DNA of 5,259 nt, taken from the NCBI GenBank assembly GCA_905236835.1, contig CAJOQY010000021.1:1-5259 (forward strand), written 5' to 3'. Under the pieces are notes generated by a model. It ran no database searches. It saw only the letters and a program-made list of their open reading frames with translations, and was not told the origin of the DNA. Made by a program: the position numbers and the translations under genes. Every line of letters begins with the position of its first letter. Within the stretch, counting starts at the first letter, position 1. This stretch comes from an uncultured Oscillibacter sp. (GTDB taxonomy: Bacteria > Bacillota > Clostridia > Oscillospirales > Oscillospiraceae). This document shows, in pieces, positions 1-5,259 of this stretch.

Positions 1-47
1 AAGAAGGAGAGGGGGGAACATAATCGAGGAATTTTTTCCCATTGCGT

Positions 48-76
48 TCCCCTTCCCCTAATTTAGGGAAAGGGGA
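48..76. repeat. GC-rich imperfect inverted repeat (hairpin)
   Basis: Bases 48-59 (TCCCCTTCCCCT) pair with 65-76 (AGGGAAAGGGGA), giving a 12-bp stem with one mismatch (C55/A69) and a 5-base loop. No T-run follows on either strand, so it does not look like an intrinsic terminator. GGGGAAC at 13-19 could pair instead with GTTCCCC at 46-52, so a transcript could fold in two ways. The purine/pyrimidine-skewed, C/G-tract style is typical of small dispersed intergenic repeats, but one copy cannot prove that. Confidence 0.5.
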
Positions 77-137
77 CAGGGGATGAGGTTCTAAAAGTAT
101 CCGCCAATGAAAATTTTATACATATCCGCTGACCGAC

Positions 138-154
138 TTCGTCAAGTTGACGAA
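138..154. promoter_or_regulatory. Perfect 17-bp palindrome, candidate operator
   Basis: TTCGTCAA, a central G, then TTGACGAA form a perfect 8+1+8 inverted repeat. Its centre is about 100 bp upstream of the predicted thiolase transcription start and 13 bp before the Rex-like site. The size and symmetry suit a dimeric helix-turn-helix regulator such as a TetR- or MarR-type protein. I do not recognise the motif as any named regulator's consensus, and no regulator gene is in the window. The palindrome is seen directly; the operator role is inferred. Confidence 0.4.
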
Positions 155-167
155 CCGGAACGGCGTT

Positions 168-185
168 TTGTCAAAGTTTTAACAA
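168..185. promoter_or_regulatory. Rex-like redox operator upstream of thiolase
   Basis: TTGTCAAAGTTTTAACAA matches the clostridial Rex consensus TTGTTAANNNNTTAACAA at 13 of 14 defined positions; the only mismatch is C172. Rex is a repressor that leaves DNA when NADH/NAD+ rises, and in Clostridia it is known to control fermentation genes including those of the acetoacetyl-CoA to butyryl-CoA route. The site ends 26 bp before the -35 box rather than overlapping the core promoter. Repression would therefore need looping, interference, or a second start site nearer the operator. Function is inferred from the motif and the target gene. Confidence 0.6.
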
Positions 186-211
186 ATTTTCAGAAAACCG
201 TAACTTAGGCA

Positions 212-240
212 TTGACGCGGGATAAAAAAGGCTTTATAAT
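212..240 (+). promoter_or_regulatory. Sigma-A type promoter of the thiolase gene
   Basis: The -35 box TTGACG (212-217, 5 of 6 consensus) and a perfect -10 box TATAAT (235-240) are separated by an optimal 17 bp. The expected start is around 246-248, giving a leader of about 28 bases that contains the Shine-Dalgarno site. The strong core promoter fits a highly expressed central-metabolism gene. AT-rich sequence at 166-197 could act as an UP element. Confidence 0.85.
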
Positions 241-262
241 ATAGAATCATTATTACGCGATC

Positions 263-268
263 AGGAGG
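263..268 (+). promoter_or_regulatory. Ribosome binding site of the thiolase gene
   Basis: A full AGGAGG lies 7 bases before ATG 276. It fixes that start codon and predicts efficient translation. Confidence 0.9.
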
Positions 269-275
269 AAAACTC

Positions 276-1529
276 ATGAAAGAACTCTATGTCGTCAATT
301 GTTGCAGAACGGCGATCGGCTCTTTTGGCGGGTCTCTGAAAGACACCCCCGCCGCCGAATTGGGGGCCATCGTGGTCAAGGAAGCGTTAAAACGCGCCAA
401 TGTCGCGCCGGAAAACGTGGATGAAGTCATGTTCGGTTGTATTTTGACCGCCGCGCAGGGCCAGAACGTCGCCCGGCAGGTGGCGATCAAAGCCGGGATT
501 CCGTATGCCGTCCCCGCCTATACGGTTGGCATGGTCTGCGGTTCCGGCATGAAGTCCGTGATTGAGGGCGCGCGTTCCATCGTCGCCGGAGACGCGGATA
601 TTATCGTCTGCGGCGGCACGGAAAATATGTCCGCCGCGCCGTATGCGGTCCCCGCCGCGCGCTGGGGCGCCCGCATGGGTGATAATAAATTAAAAGACAC
701 GATGATCTCTGACGGCCTGTGGGATGTGTATAATAATTATCACATGGGAACGACGGCGGAGAATATCAATGACGTTTGGGGAATCACGCGCAAAGAACAG
801 GATGATTTCGCGTTCAGCTCGCAGTCTAAGACGAAAGCGGCGCAGGATTCCGGCAGATTTGATGATGAGATTGTCCCGGTGCCGGTGAAAGTGAAAAAGC
901 AGGTTGTGGAGTTCGCGAAAGACGAGTTCCCGCGCCTGACCCCGCCGGAAAAGCTGGCGACATTGCGCGGCGCGTTCCCTGTCGGACCGGAGTCCCCGAA
1001 TCCGCAGGTTGTCCACACGTTTGAGCCGACGGGCATTCAGGAATCGGATGACAAGGGCAAACAGCGCGTCACGGCGGCGAACGCGTCCGGCATTAACGAC
1101 GGCGCGGCGGCGATTGTGCTGGCGTCCGGTGAAGCGGTGGAAAAATACGGCCTGAAGCCGATGGCGAAATTAATCGGCTGGGGACAGGGCGGCGTCGATC
1201 CCAAGATTATGGGCGTCGGACCGGTAGTCGCCACGCGTCAGGCGATGAAGAAAGCCAACGTCACGATTGATGATATTGATTTGATTGAAGCGAATGAAGC
1301 GTTCGCGGCGCAGTCTATCGCCGTCGCGCGGGAATTGAAATTCCCCATGGAGAAAGTCAACGTCAACGGCGGCGCGATTTCTCTGGGCCACCCCGTCGGC
1401 GCGTCCGGCGCGCGTATTATTGTCACGTTATTGCATGAAATGCAAAAGCGTCCGGACGCCAAGAAAGGCCTCGCGACGCTGTGCATTGGCGGCGGCATGG
1501 GCGTAGCGACGATTTTTGAAAAGCCCTGA
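276..1529 (+). CDS. thlA: Acetyl-CoA C-acetyltransferase (thiolase)
   Basis: Condenses two acetyl-CoA into acetoacetyl-CoA plus CoA (EC 2.3.1.9) in the cytoplasm, the entry step to butyrate/butanol fermentation; the reaction is reversible. The 417-residue protein shows the whole thiolase signature set: nucleophilic Cys88 in VCGSG, GGTENMS (113-119), NEAF (340-343), GHP with catalytic His372, and the second catalytic Cys403 in CIGGGMG. From memory it aligns end to end with the 392-residue clostridial ThlA. The extra 25 residues are explained by residues 235-264, which replace a 5-residue loop before VTAANASGINDG. ATG 276 is supported by AGGAGG and by the family-typical N-terminus. It has its own promoter and terminator, and no crt, bcd, etf or hbd gene follows within the window. 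It uses GC-rich codons with no obvious ATA, in keeping with high expression. Other acyl-CoA chain lengths cannot be excluded, so the symbol is by similarity. Confidence 0.95.
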   Translation: MKELYVVNCCRTAIGSFGGSLKDTPAAELGAIVVKEALKRANVAPENVDEVMFGCILTAAQGQNVARQVAIKAGIPYAVPAYTVGMVCGSGMKSVIEGARSIVAGDADIIVCGGTENMSAAPYAVPAARWGARMGDNKLKDTMISDGLWDVYNNYHMGTTAENINDVWGITRKEQDDFAFSSQSKTKAAQDSGRFDDEIVPVPVKVKKQVVEFAKDEFPRLTPPEKLATLRGAFPVGPESPNPQVVHTFEPTGIQESDDKGKQRVTAANASGINDGAAAIVLASGEAVEKYGLKPMAKLIGWGQGGVDPKIMGVGPVVATRQAMKKANVTIDDIDLIEANEAFAAQSIAVARELKFPMEKVNVNGGAISLGHPVGASGARIIVTLLHEMQKRPDAKKGLATLCIGGGMGVATIFEKP

Positions 1530-1560
1530 TTTGATTTTTTAAATTGCGTGAATTGACTGA

Positions 1561-1594
1561 AAAATCCCCCCGGCGTTTTGTCAGGGGGGATTTT
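1561..1594 (+). terminator. Intrinsic terminator after the thiolase gene
   Basis: AAAATCCCCCC (1561-1571) and GGGGGGATTTT (1584-1594) form a perfect 11-bp stem with a 12-base loop, starting 31 bases after the thiolase stop codon. The A-tract and T-tract lie within the stem, so the structure is symmetric and could act in both directions. The T-tract is short (4 T), and the next promoter begins in it. Confidence 0.8.
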
Positions 1595-1602
1595 GCTATA
1601 AT
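1594..1602 (+). promoter_or_regulatory. Extended -10 promoter of the lipoprotein gene
   Basis: TGCTATAAT is a perfect extended -10 element (TGnTATAAT). No good -35 sits at normal spacing; the nearest, TTGTCA (1578-1583), is only 13 bp from this -10, or 18 bp from an alternative TATATA (1602-1607). The predicted start near 1609 leaves a leader of only about 15 bases. The TG overlaps the last stem base of the upstream terminator. Confidence 0.65.
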
Positions 1603-1611
1603 ATATAGTAT

Positions 1612-1617
1612 AAGGAA
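1612..1617 (+). promoter_or_regulatory. Ribosome binding site choosing ATG 1624
   Basis: AAGGAA lies about 7 bases before ATG 1624 but directly abuts the in-frame TTG at 1618. Spacing therefore selects ATG 1624 as the start. Confidence 0.75.
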
Positions 1618-1623
1618 TTGAAG

Positions 1624-3270
1624 ATGAAAAAGGTAATATTATATATTCTCGCGGCGGTGTGTATTGTATGCTTGTCGGCGTGCGGGAAAAACAATGATCA
1701 ATCCGTCGGGATCATCGGCGGCGCGGACGGTCCGACCAGCGTATTTGTCACGGACGGCGAAAGCGCGGCGAATATCGGCGGCGATGAAAAAGACGGCGAA
1801 AATCTTGATAAAAATCTTGATGAAAATCCCGGCGGAACTGGAGAGAATCTCGAGGATAATCTCGCGGAAGAGGATTTAACTGAAGCGGATTTATTGGTAA
1901 TCGACGCGTTTTTGAATCGCGGCGACGTGTATGGATTTTTATTAAGCAATTATGATGACGTGTTGGACGCGGATTTCGTACAGGTATTTTACGAGGGCGC
2001 GGGCGTGGGCGAATATCCGAATCCGGAATTGAAAAAATTATTTCTTGATTCTATGGGCATGACGGAAGATGATGTTCTTGGCGATATAACGTATATCAGC
2101 GCGGAAAACGCGGATAAAGTGTTACAGCGCGTCACGGGGCGTAAATTATCGGATTTGCGGCGGCGGGATCGCGATCTGGGATTATACGTCGTACCGGAAG
2201 CGGACGGATATTTCCATATGGCCGGGGATACGAACAGAATCACGGTAAAAACGCTCTACGGGACGCGGCGTTCGGACGGCATAATCACTGTGACGAGCAG
2301 CGCGGAATATATGGGCTGGGACGCTGAAGATCTGGAGCCGCTGGCGGAATTTGAGACGGTTTTAAAAGAAATCAAGCCGGATGAATATTATATTATATCC
2401 AATCATATTATAGGCGGCTGGATGGCGGATCTGGTCGATTGGGAGGAACAGGAGAGTACGCAAATTATATACGCGGAAAAGCCGCCGTTTGAATATGATA
2501 ATATCAGTTTTACAGTCAATCCGGAAATGGATGACACGCTGCCATGTACGCTGGAAAAAATATCCGAGATTGAAAACGGCGTCACGGACGCGCAAACATG
2601 GGCGTTTTCCCATTGGGATGAGTGGATGCGAGACCCGGATTTCGCGAAGTCGCAAAACGGCGTTGTCCCCACGTTTCCGGACGCGGATTTATATCAAGAA
2701 ATATATAACAAGCCGTTTGAGAACCGGGATGAATATTTTATTTATAAATATAATCAAACCGGCGCGAGTTTGAATATCTGGAATATCATGGCGGATGAAT
2801 ATGAATATAGAATAGATTTAAAGGCGTATTTATCGCCTGACGGTCGGATTGATCCGGACGATTTGCTTGCGCAGAATGTCAGATGGGCGAGAATCGTCAA
2901 CGGGATTTTGTTTATATCCAACGCGCATCCGACATACGCCGAGTCGTCGGATTATTTAAACGGGTATATTACGGCGGTGAATCTCAATGACACCTCTGTG
3001 ATCTGGAGATCCAGTCCGCTGGTGGCCAACGGGTGGAATTTTGAACTTCTGGGCGTGTGGGACAACGGGATTTTACGCGAAGGCGTGATTATATCCGGAT
3101 ATGGATTCACGAATGAGGATGATTATATTTATCAAATCAGCATGGCGAGCGGAAAAATTCTGGACAAAATACCGGTGGCGACGAAACCGGACTGCGTCGT
3201 ATACGCGAACGGGATTCTATATGTCCATTGCTACGACAGGGATTATGAATTCGCCGTCGGATATGGTTGA
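1624..3270 (+). CDS. Secreted lipoprotein of unknown function
   Basis: The function is not recognised. This 548-residue protein has a clear lipoprotein signal: basic MKK, hydrophobic residues 4-16, and lipobox LSAC with lipidated Cys20, so it should be anchored on the outer face of the membrane. Residues 29-42 (GIIGGADGPTSVFV) match a signature of the beta subunit of Na+-pumping decarboxylases, but no membrane helices follow, so it is not that enzyme. An acidic, low-complexity linker with NLDK/NLDE-type repeats spans about residues 50-88. A soluble region follows (about 90-420), with a stretch at about 165-228 that looks like a compact domain. The C-terminal 120 residues alternate 'NGILF/YV' strands with 'YI..I....GKIL' hairpins, resembling one or two blades of a PQQ- or WD-like propeller. 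Many ATA and TTA codons set it apart from the thiolase and suggest modest expression. It is monocistronic, between two terminators. Confidence 0.85.
   Translation: MKKVILYILAAVCIVCLSACGKNNDQSVGIIGGADGPTSVFVTDGESAANIGGDEKDGENLDKNLDENPGGTGENLEDNLAEEDLTEADLLVIDAFLNRGDVYGFLLSNYDDVLDADFVQVFYEGAGVGEYPNPELKKLFLDSMGMTEDDVLGDITYISAENADKVLQRVTGRKLSDLRRRDRDLGLYVVPEADGYFHMAGDTNRITVKTLYGTRRSDGIITVTSSAEYMGWDAEDLEPLAEFETVLKEIKPDEYYIISNHIIGGWMADLVDWEEQESTQIIYAEKPPFEYDNISFTVNPEMDDTLPCTLEKISEIENGVTDAQTWAFSHWDEWMRDPDFAKSQNGVVPTFPDADLYQEIYNKPFENRDEYFIYKYNQTGASLNIWNIMADEYEYRIDLKAYLSPDGRIDPDDLLAQNVRWARIVNGILFISNAHPTYAESSDYLNGYITAVNLNDTSVIWRSSPLVANGWNFELLGVWDNGILREGVIISGYGFTNEDDYIYQISMASGKILDKIPVATKPDCVVYANGILYVHCYDRDYEFAVGYG
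1799..1876 (+). repeat. Degenerate 12-base coding repeat (acidic linker)
   Basis: AAAATCTTGATA (1799-1810) and AAAATCTTGATG (1811-1822) are adjacent near-identical 12-mers. A diverged pair, GAGAATCTCGAG (1853-1864) and GATAATCTCGCG (1865-1876), follows after a Gly/Pro spacer. They encode NLDK, NLDE, NLED and NLAE units in the linker between the lipid anchor and the folded part of the protein. The period keeps the frame, so slippage could change linker length without breaking the gene. Confidence 0.6.
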
Positions 3271-3292
3271 AAGATTGCCGATCCAGAAAGAA

Positions 3293-3322
3293 CGCGCCGC
3301 GCGGAACAATACGCGCGGCGTG
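3293..3322 (+). terminator. Strong intrinsic terminator between convergent genes
   Basis: CGCCGCGCG (3295-3303) pairs perfectly with CGCGCGGCG (3312-3320). A G-T wobble and a C-G pair extend this to 11 bp (3293-3303 with 3312-3322) around the 8-base loop GAACAATA. The plus strand continues with ATTTTATTTTTG, a good U-tract, so it ends the lipoprotein transcript. Read from the minus strand, the hairpin is followed only by GTTCTTTCTGG, so termination of the transporter transcript here would be weaker, though possible. Confidence 0.85.
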
Positions 3323-3349
3323 ATTTTATTTTTGATTTGCGATTTTTGA

Positions 3350-5173
3350 TTACGCTTGGATATTTGATGATGTCCGGGCGAACGGCTCCAGCGAGAATTT
3401 CCGGCTGTATTTTTCATACAGGCGGGAAAAACGCGCCTGTGAGAATTTTTCCGCGTGATAGCGGTTGGCGTGGAACTGGAAAGATTTTTCTTCCATGACG
3501 GACAAGGCGATATTGTCGCAATGATCCGATACGCGTTCGCAGTTTGTGATAAAATCATTAAAGGCGATACTTTCCGTAAGCGAACCTGAGCCGGATTTCA
3601 TGCGTTCCACCTGTCTGTGTTTCATCTCCTCGCAGATTTTGTCGATGACTTCTTCCAACGGATCAATTGTTTCGGCGAAAACCCGCGCTTTTTCACGCGC
3701 CGCCGCGTCATCAGGCGCGCATAAGGCGATGAGTTCGACAGTGCGGTCTAAAATTTCCGTCAGAGCGGATTGTAAAATATTAATTTCAGCTTGCGCGCCG
3801 TCCGGGAATTTGATTTGATTTTCGTCAATTTCGCGGGCGGTCTGCGCGATATTCAGCGCGTGATCGCTGATCCGTTCCAAATCGCTGATAGTATGCAAAA
3901 ATCTTGTAAATGTCCGGTTTTGAATGGTATTTAACTCGTTTTTCGTGATTTTTAAAATATAATTCCCCATGGAATCCTCGTAACGGTCGATACGTTTTTC
4001 GAGATTGGCGGTGCGTTCAAGCAATTTGGGGCTGTATTCGCGGGACGCGTCAAAGGCGGTGAGAATGCTTTTTCGCGCCAGCCGCGCCATTTTGGACAGG
4101 CTGTCCTGACACTGCGCCTGCGCCAGAGCGGGATACCGGACAAAGCGTTCCTCAAATACCGGACCGGCGTTTTGTTCATCTTCTTCAGCGTCCTCCGGAT
4201 CGCTTTTGATAAAAATACAGACGGATTTTTCCAAAAGACCGGACAGCGGCGTTAAAATTAATAATATAATCAAACGATAGATCGTATTCATCGCGGCGAT
4301 TTGGAAGAGATTGCAGGATTGATGGAGAAACGGGAAATTGAAAAAGGCGTTGAGGATATAAAACGGAAGCGCGACGCAGACCGCGCCGAAAATCGTGATG
4401 AATAAATAACTGACGGAAGTTCTTTTGCCGCCGGTCCCGGCGCCGCTCCCGGCCATGAGGACCGGAACGGAAGAGCCAATGGCAATGCCCATCAGCATGG
4501 GAAACGCGACGGCGAATGAAATGGAACCGGTGGCGGAGATCGCCTGTAAAATACCCACGGCGGCGGACGCGCTTTGCAAGACGGCGGCCAGAATCGTACC
4601 GGCCAGAATGCCGAATACCGGGCTGGAAAACGTGGTTAAAATTCTCAGAAATTCCTGATTTTCTTTCAAAGGCTCCACCGCGCCGCTCATGGTGGTCATG
4701 CCGAGCATTAAAATCGCCAAGCCGATCAAAATATCGCCGATATGCCGATGTGTGGCGCGTTTAGCGAATGTCCGGATCAAGATGCCCGTGACGGATAAAA
4801 CGCCGGTCAGCGTGGCGGTGGAGAGCAGCGAAATCCAGCCGTTTCCGCCGCTGAGACTGGACAGACAGATAATCCAGCCGGTGGCGCTGGTGCCGAGAAT
4901 CGCGCCGAGTACAATGCCGATTGCCTGATGAAATCCCATCATGCCCGCGTTGACAAAGCCGATCACCATGACGGAAGTCGCCGCCGAGGACTGGATCACA
5001 GCCGTGACGCCGGTCCCCAACAAAACGCCTTTTAATTTATCGCTGGTTAATTTGTATAACAAACCCTCCAGCTGTCCGCCCGCGACGCGTTTCAATCCGT
5101 CTCCCATAAGGGACATACCGAATAAAAACAGCGAAACTCCGCTGAGTAAAGAAATCACATTCGCAATGCCCAT
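3350..5173 (-). CDS. Na+/phosphate cotransporter family protein with PhoU-like C-terminus
   Basis: A membrane protein predicted to move phosphate or a related anion with Na+, or to help control phosphate balance. Numbering is from ATG 5173 (607 residues). About nine hydrophobic segments cover residues 6-322. They include the two inverted repeats of the Na_Pi_cotrans family, marked by QSSAATSVM (61-69) and QSASAAVGI (200-208). An acidic break (324-334) leads to a soluble helical region with two PhoU-type ExxxDH motifs: ERISDH (433-438) and ERVSDH (546-551). These are the usual metal-binding positions of PhoU bundles. The fusion of transporter and PhoU, and the length near 600, are normal for bacterial members. 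GANIGTT, usual after each QSS, is changed to GAILGTS and GIAIGSS. ATG 5173 has AGGA only 4 bases upstream; TTG 5188 in frame would add five residues but has no ribosome site. No pst genes or phosphate regulator lie nearby. Confidence 0.9.
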   Translation of the reverse strand: MGIANVISLLSGVSLFLFGMSLMGDGLKRVAGGQLEGLLYKLTSDKLKGVLLGTGVTAVIQSSAATSVMVIGFVNAGMMGFHQAIGIVLGAILGTSATGWIICLSSLSGGNGWISLLSTATLTGVLSVTGILIRTFAKRATHRHIGDILIGLAILMLGMTTMSGAVEPLKENQEFLRILTTFSSPVFGILAGTILAAVLQSASAAVGILQAISATGSISFAVAFPMLMGIAIGSSVPVLMAGSGAGTGGKRTSVSYLFITIFGAVCVALPFYILNAFFNFPFLHQSCNLFQIAAMNTIYRLIILLILTPLSGLLEKSVCIFIKSDPEDAEEDEQNAGPVFEERFVRYPALAQAQCQDSLSKMARLARKSILTAFDASREYSPKLLERTANLEKRIDRYEDSMGNYILKITKNELNTIQNRTFTRFLHTISDLERISDHALNIAQTAREIDENQIKFPDGAQAEINILQSALTEILDRTVELIALCAPDDAAAREKARVFAETIDPLEEVIDKICEEMKHRQVERMKSGSGSLTESIAFNDFITNCERVSDHCDNIALSVMEEKSFQFHANRYHAEKFSQARFSRLYEKYSRKFSLEPFARTSSNIQA

Positions 5174-5201
5174 TATATCCTGATTCAAAAAACGTAGTCA
5201 A
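5172..5201 (-). promoter_or_regulatory. Candidate promoter overlapping the transporter start
   Basis: On the minus strand TTGACT (5201-5196) and a perfect TATAAT (5177-5172) are 18 bp apart, which is close to a sigma-A consensus. The -10 box contains the first two bases of ATG 5173, so a transcript from it would begin near 5165 and lack that codon. It is therefore either fortuitous or evidence for a different start. The remaining upstream bases to 5259 are AT-rich; I see only a weak alternative there (TTGAAA 5251-5246, then TATTCA). Confidence 0.3.
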
Positions 5202-5259
5202 ACGATATAAAACATATCCAATGAATACGTTTTTGCTTTTTCTCGTTTCAACCTGTTCC

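Noticed and set aside
48..76. The left-edge hairpin as an intrinsic terminator of an upstream gene
   Set aside because: CAGGGGATGAGG follows it on the plus strand and no T-run follows on the minus strand.
690..1016. Open frames on the strand opposite the thiolase, and similar frames antisense to the other two genes
   Set aside because: They lie wholly inside strongly supported genes, have no ribosome sites or recognisable domains, and arise from GC-biased codon positions.
161..1583. The 13-mer CGGCGTTTTGTCA occurs at 161-173 and again at 1571-1583
   Set aside because: The first copy runs into the Rex-like site; the second is the loop of a terminator and lacks the other half-site. Flanks do not match, so chance similarity in a GCG-rich genome is likely.
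1618..1623. In-frame TTG at 1618 as the lipoprotein start, adding two residues
   Set aside because: The Shine-Dalgarno AAGGAA directly abuts it, whereas ATG 1624 has normal spacing and gives a classic MKK lipoprotein signal.
1624..3270. Reading the lipoprotein as a sodium-translocating decarboxylase beta subunit because of GGADGPT
   Set aside because: It has a lipobox and a hydrophilic body with no transmembrane helices; only the short motif is shared.
3217..3558. A minus-strand open frame across the convergent junction
   Set aside because: It overlaps both real genes and runs through the GC-rich terminator hairpin; its sequence shows no domain.
1..5259. tRNA, rRNA, riboswitch, CRISPR, IS or phage features
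   Set aside because: I found no cloverleaf, repeat-spacer array, transposase or conserved riboswitch core in any intergenic stretch.

Overview
The window looks like a chromosomal piece of an anaerobic, fermentative Gram-positive bacterium of the Bacillota, most likely class Clostridia. Four things point there. The thiolase closely resembles clostridial acetyl-CoA acetyltransferases. A near-consensus clostridial-type Rex operator lies upstream of it. The second gene encodes a lipoprotein of the kind common in gut Clostridia. The promoters and purine-rich Shine-Dalgarno sites fit the Bacillota. Nothing visible fixes the order or genus. There is no phage, IS, tRNA, rRNA or CRISPR sequence, and all three genes look intact.

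Layout. Bases 1-275 are non-coding and look regulatory: a GC-rich hairpin (48-76), a perfect 17-bp palindrome (138-154), a Rex-like site (168-185), a near-consensus promoter (212-240) and a strong ribosome binding site. They precede a thiolase gene (276-1529, plus strand). A hairpin terminator (1561-1594) follows, and its 3' end merges with an extended -10 promoter for the next gene, a secreted lipoprotein of unknown function (1624-3270, plus strand). A strong terminator (3293-3322) lies between this gene and a convergent gene on the minus strand (3350-5173). That third gene encodes a Na+/phosphate cotransporter family membrane protein with a C-terminal PhoU-like region. The last 70 or so bases hold its upstream region.

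How the genes relate. Each appears to be its own transcription unit, and no shared pathway is evident. The thiolase makes acetoacetyl-CoA, the first step toward butyrate or butanol. The Rex-like site suggests it is controlled by the NADH/NAD+ ratio. The lipoprotein has no recognisable catalytic domain. It does carry, just after its lipidated cysteine, a 14-residue motif (GIIGGADGPTSVFV) matching a signature normally found in the membrane beta subunit of sodium-pumping decarboxylases. The transporter probably moves phosphate or another anion with Na+, or regulates phosphate balance.

The points most worth following up are the Rex-like operator, the unexplained palindrome beside it, the decarboxylase-like motif in a lipoprotein, and a 25-residue insertion in the thiolase.
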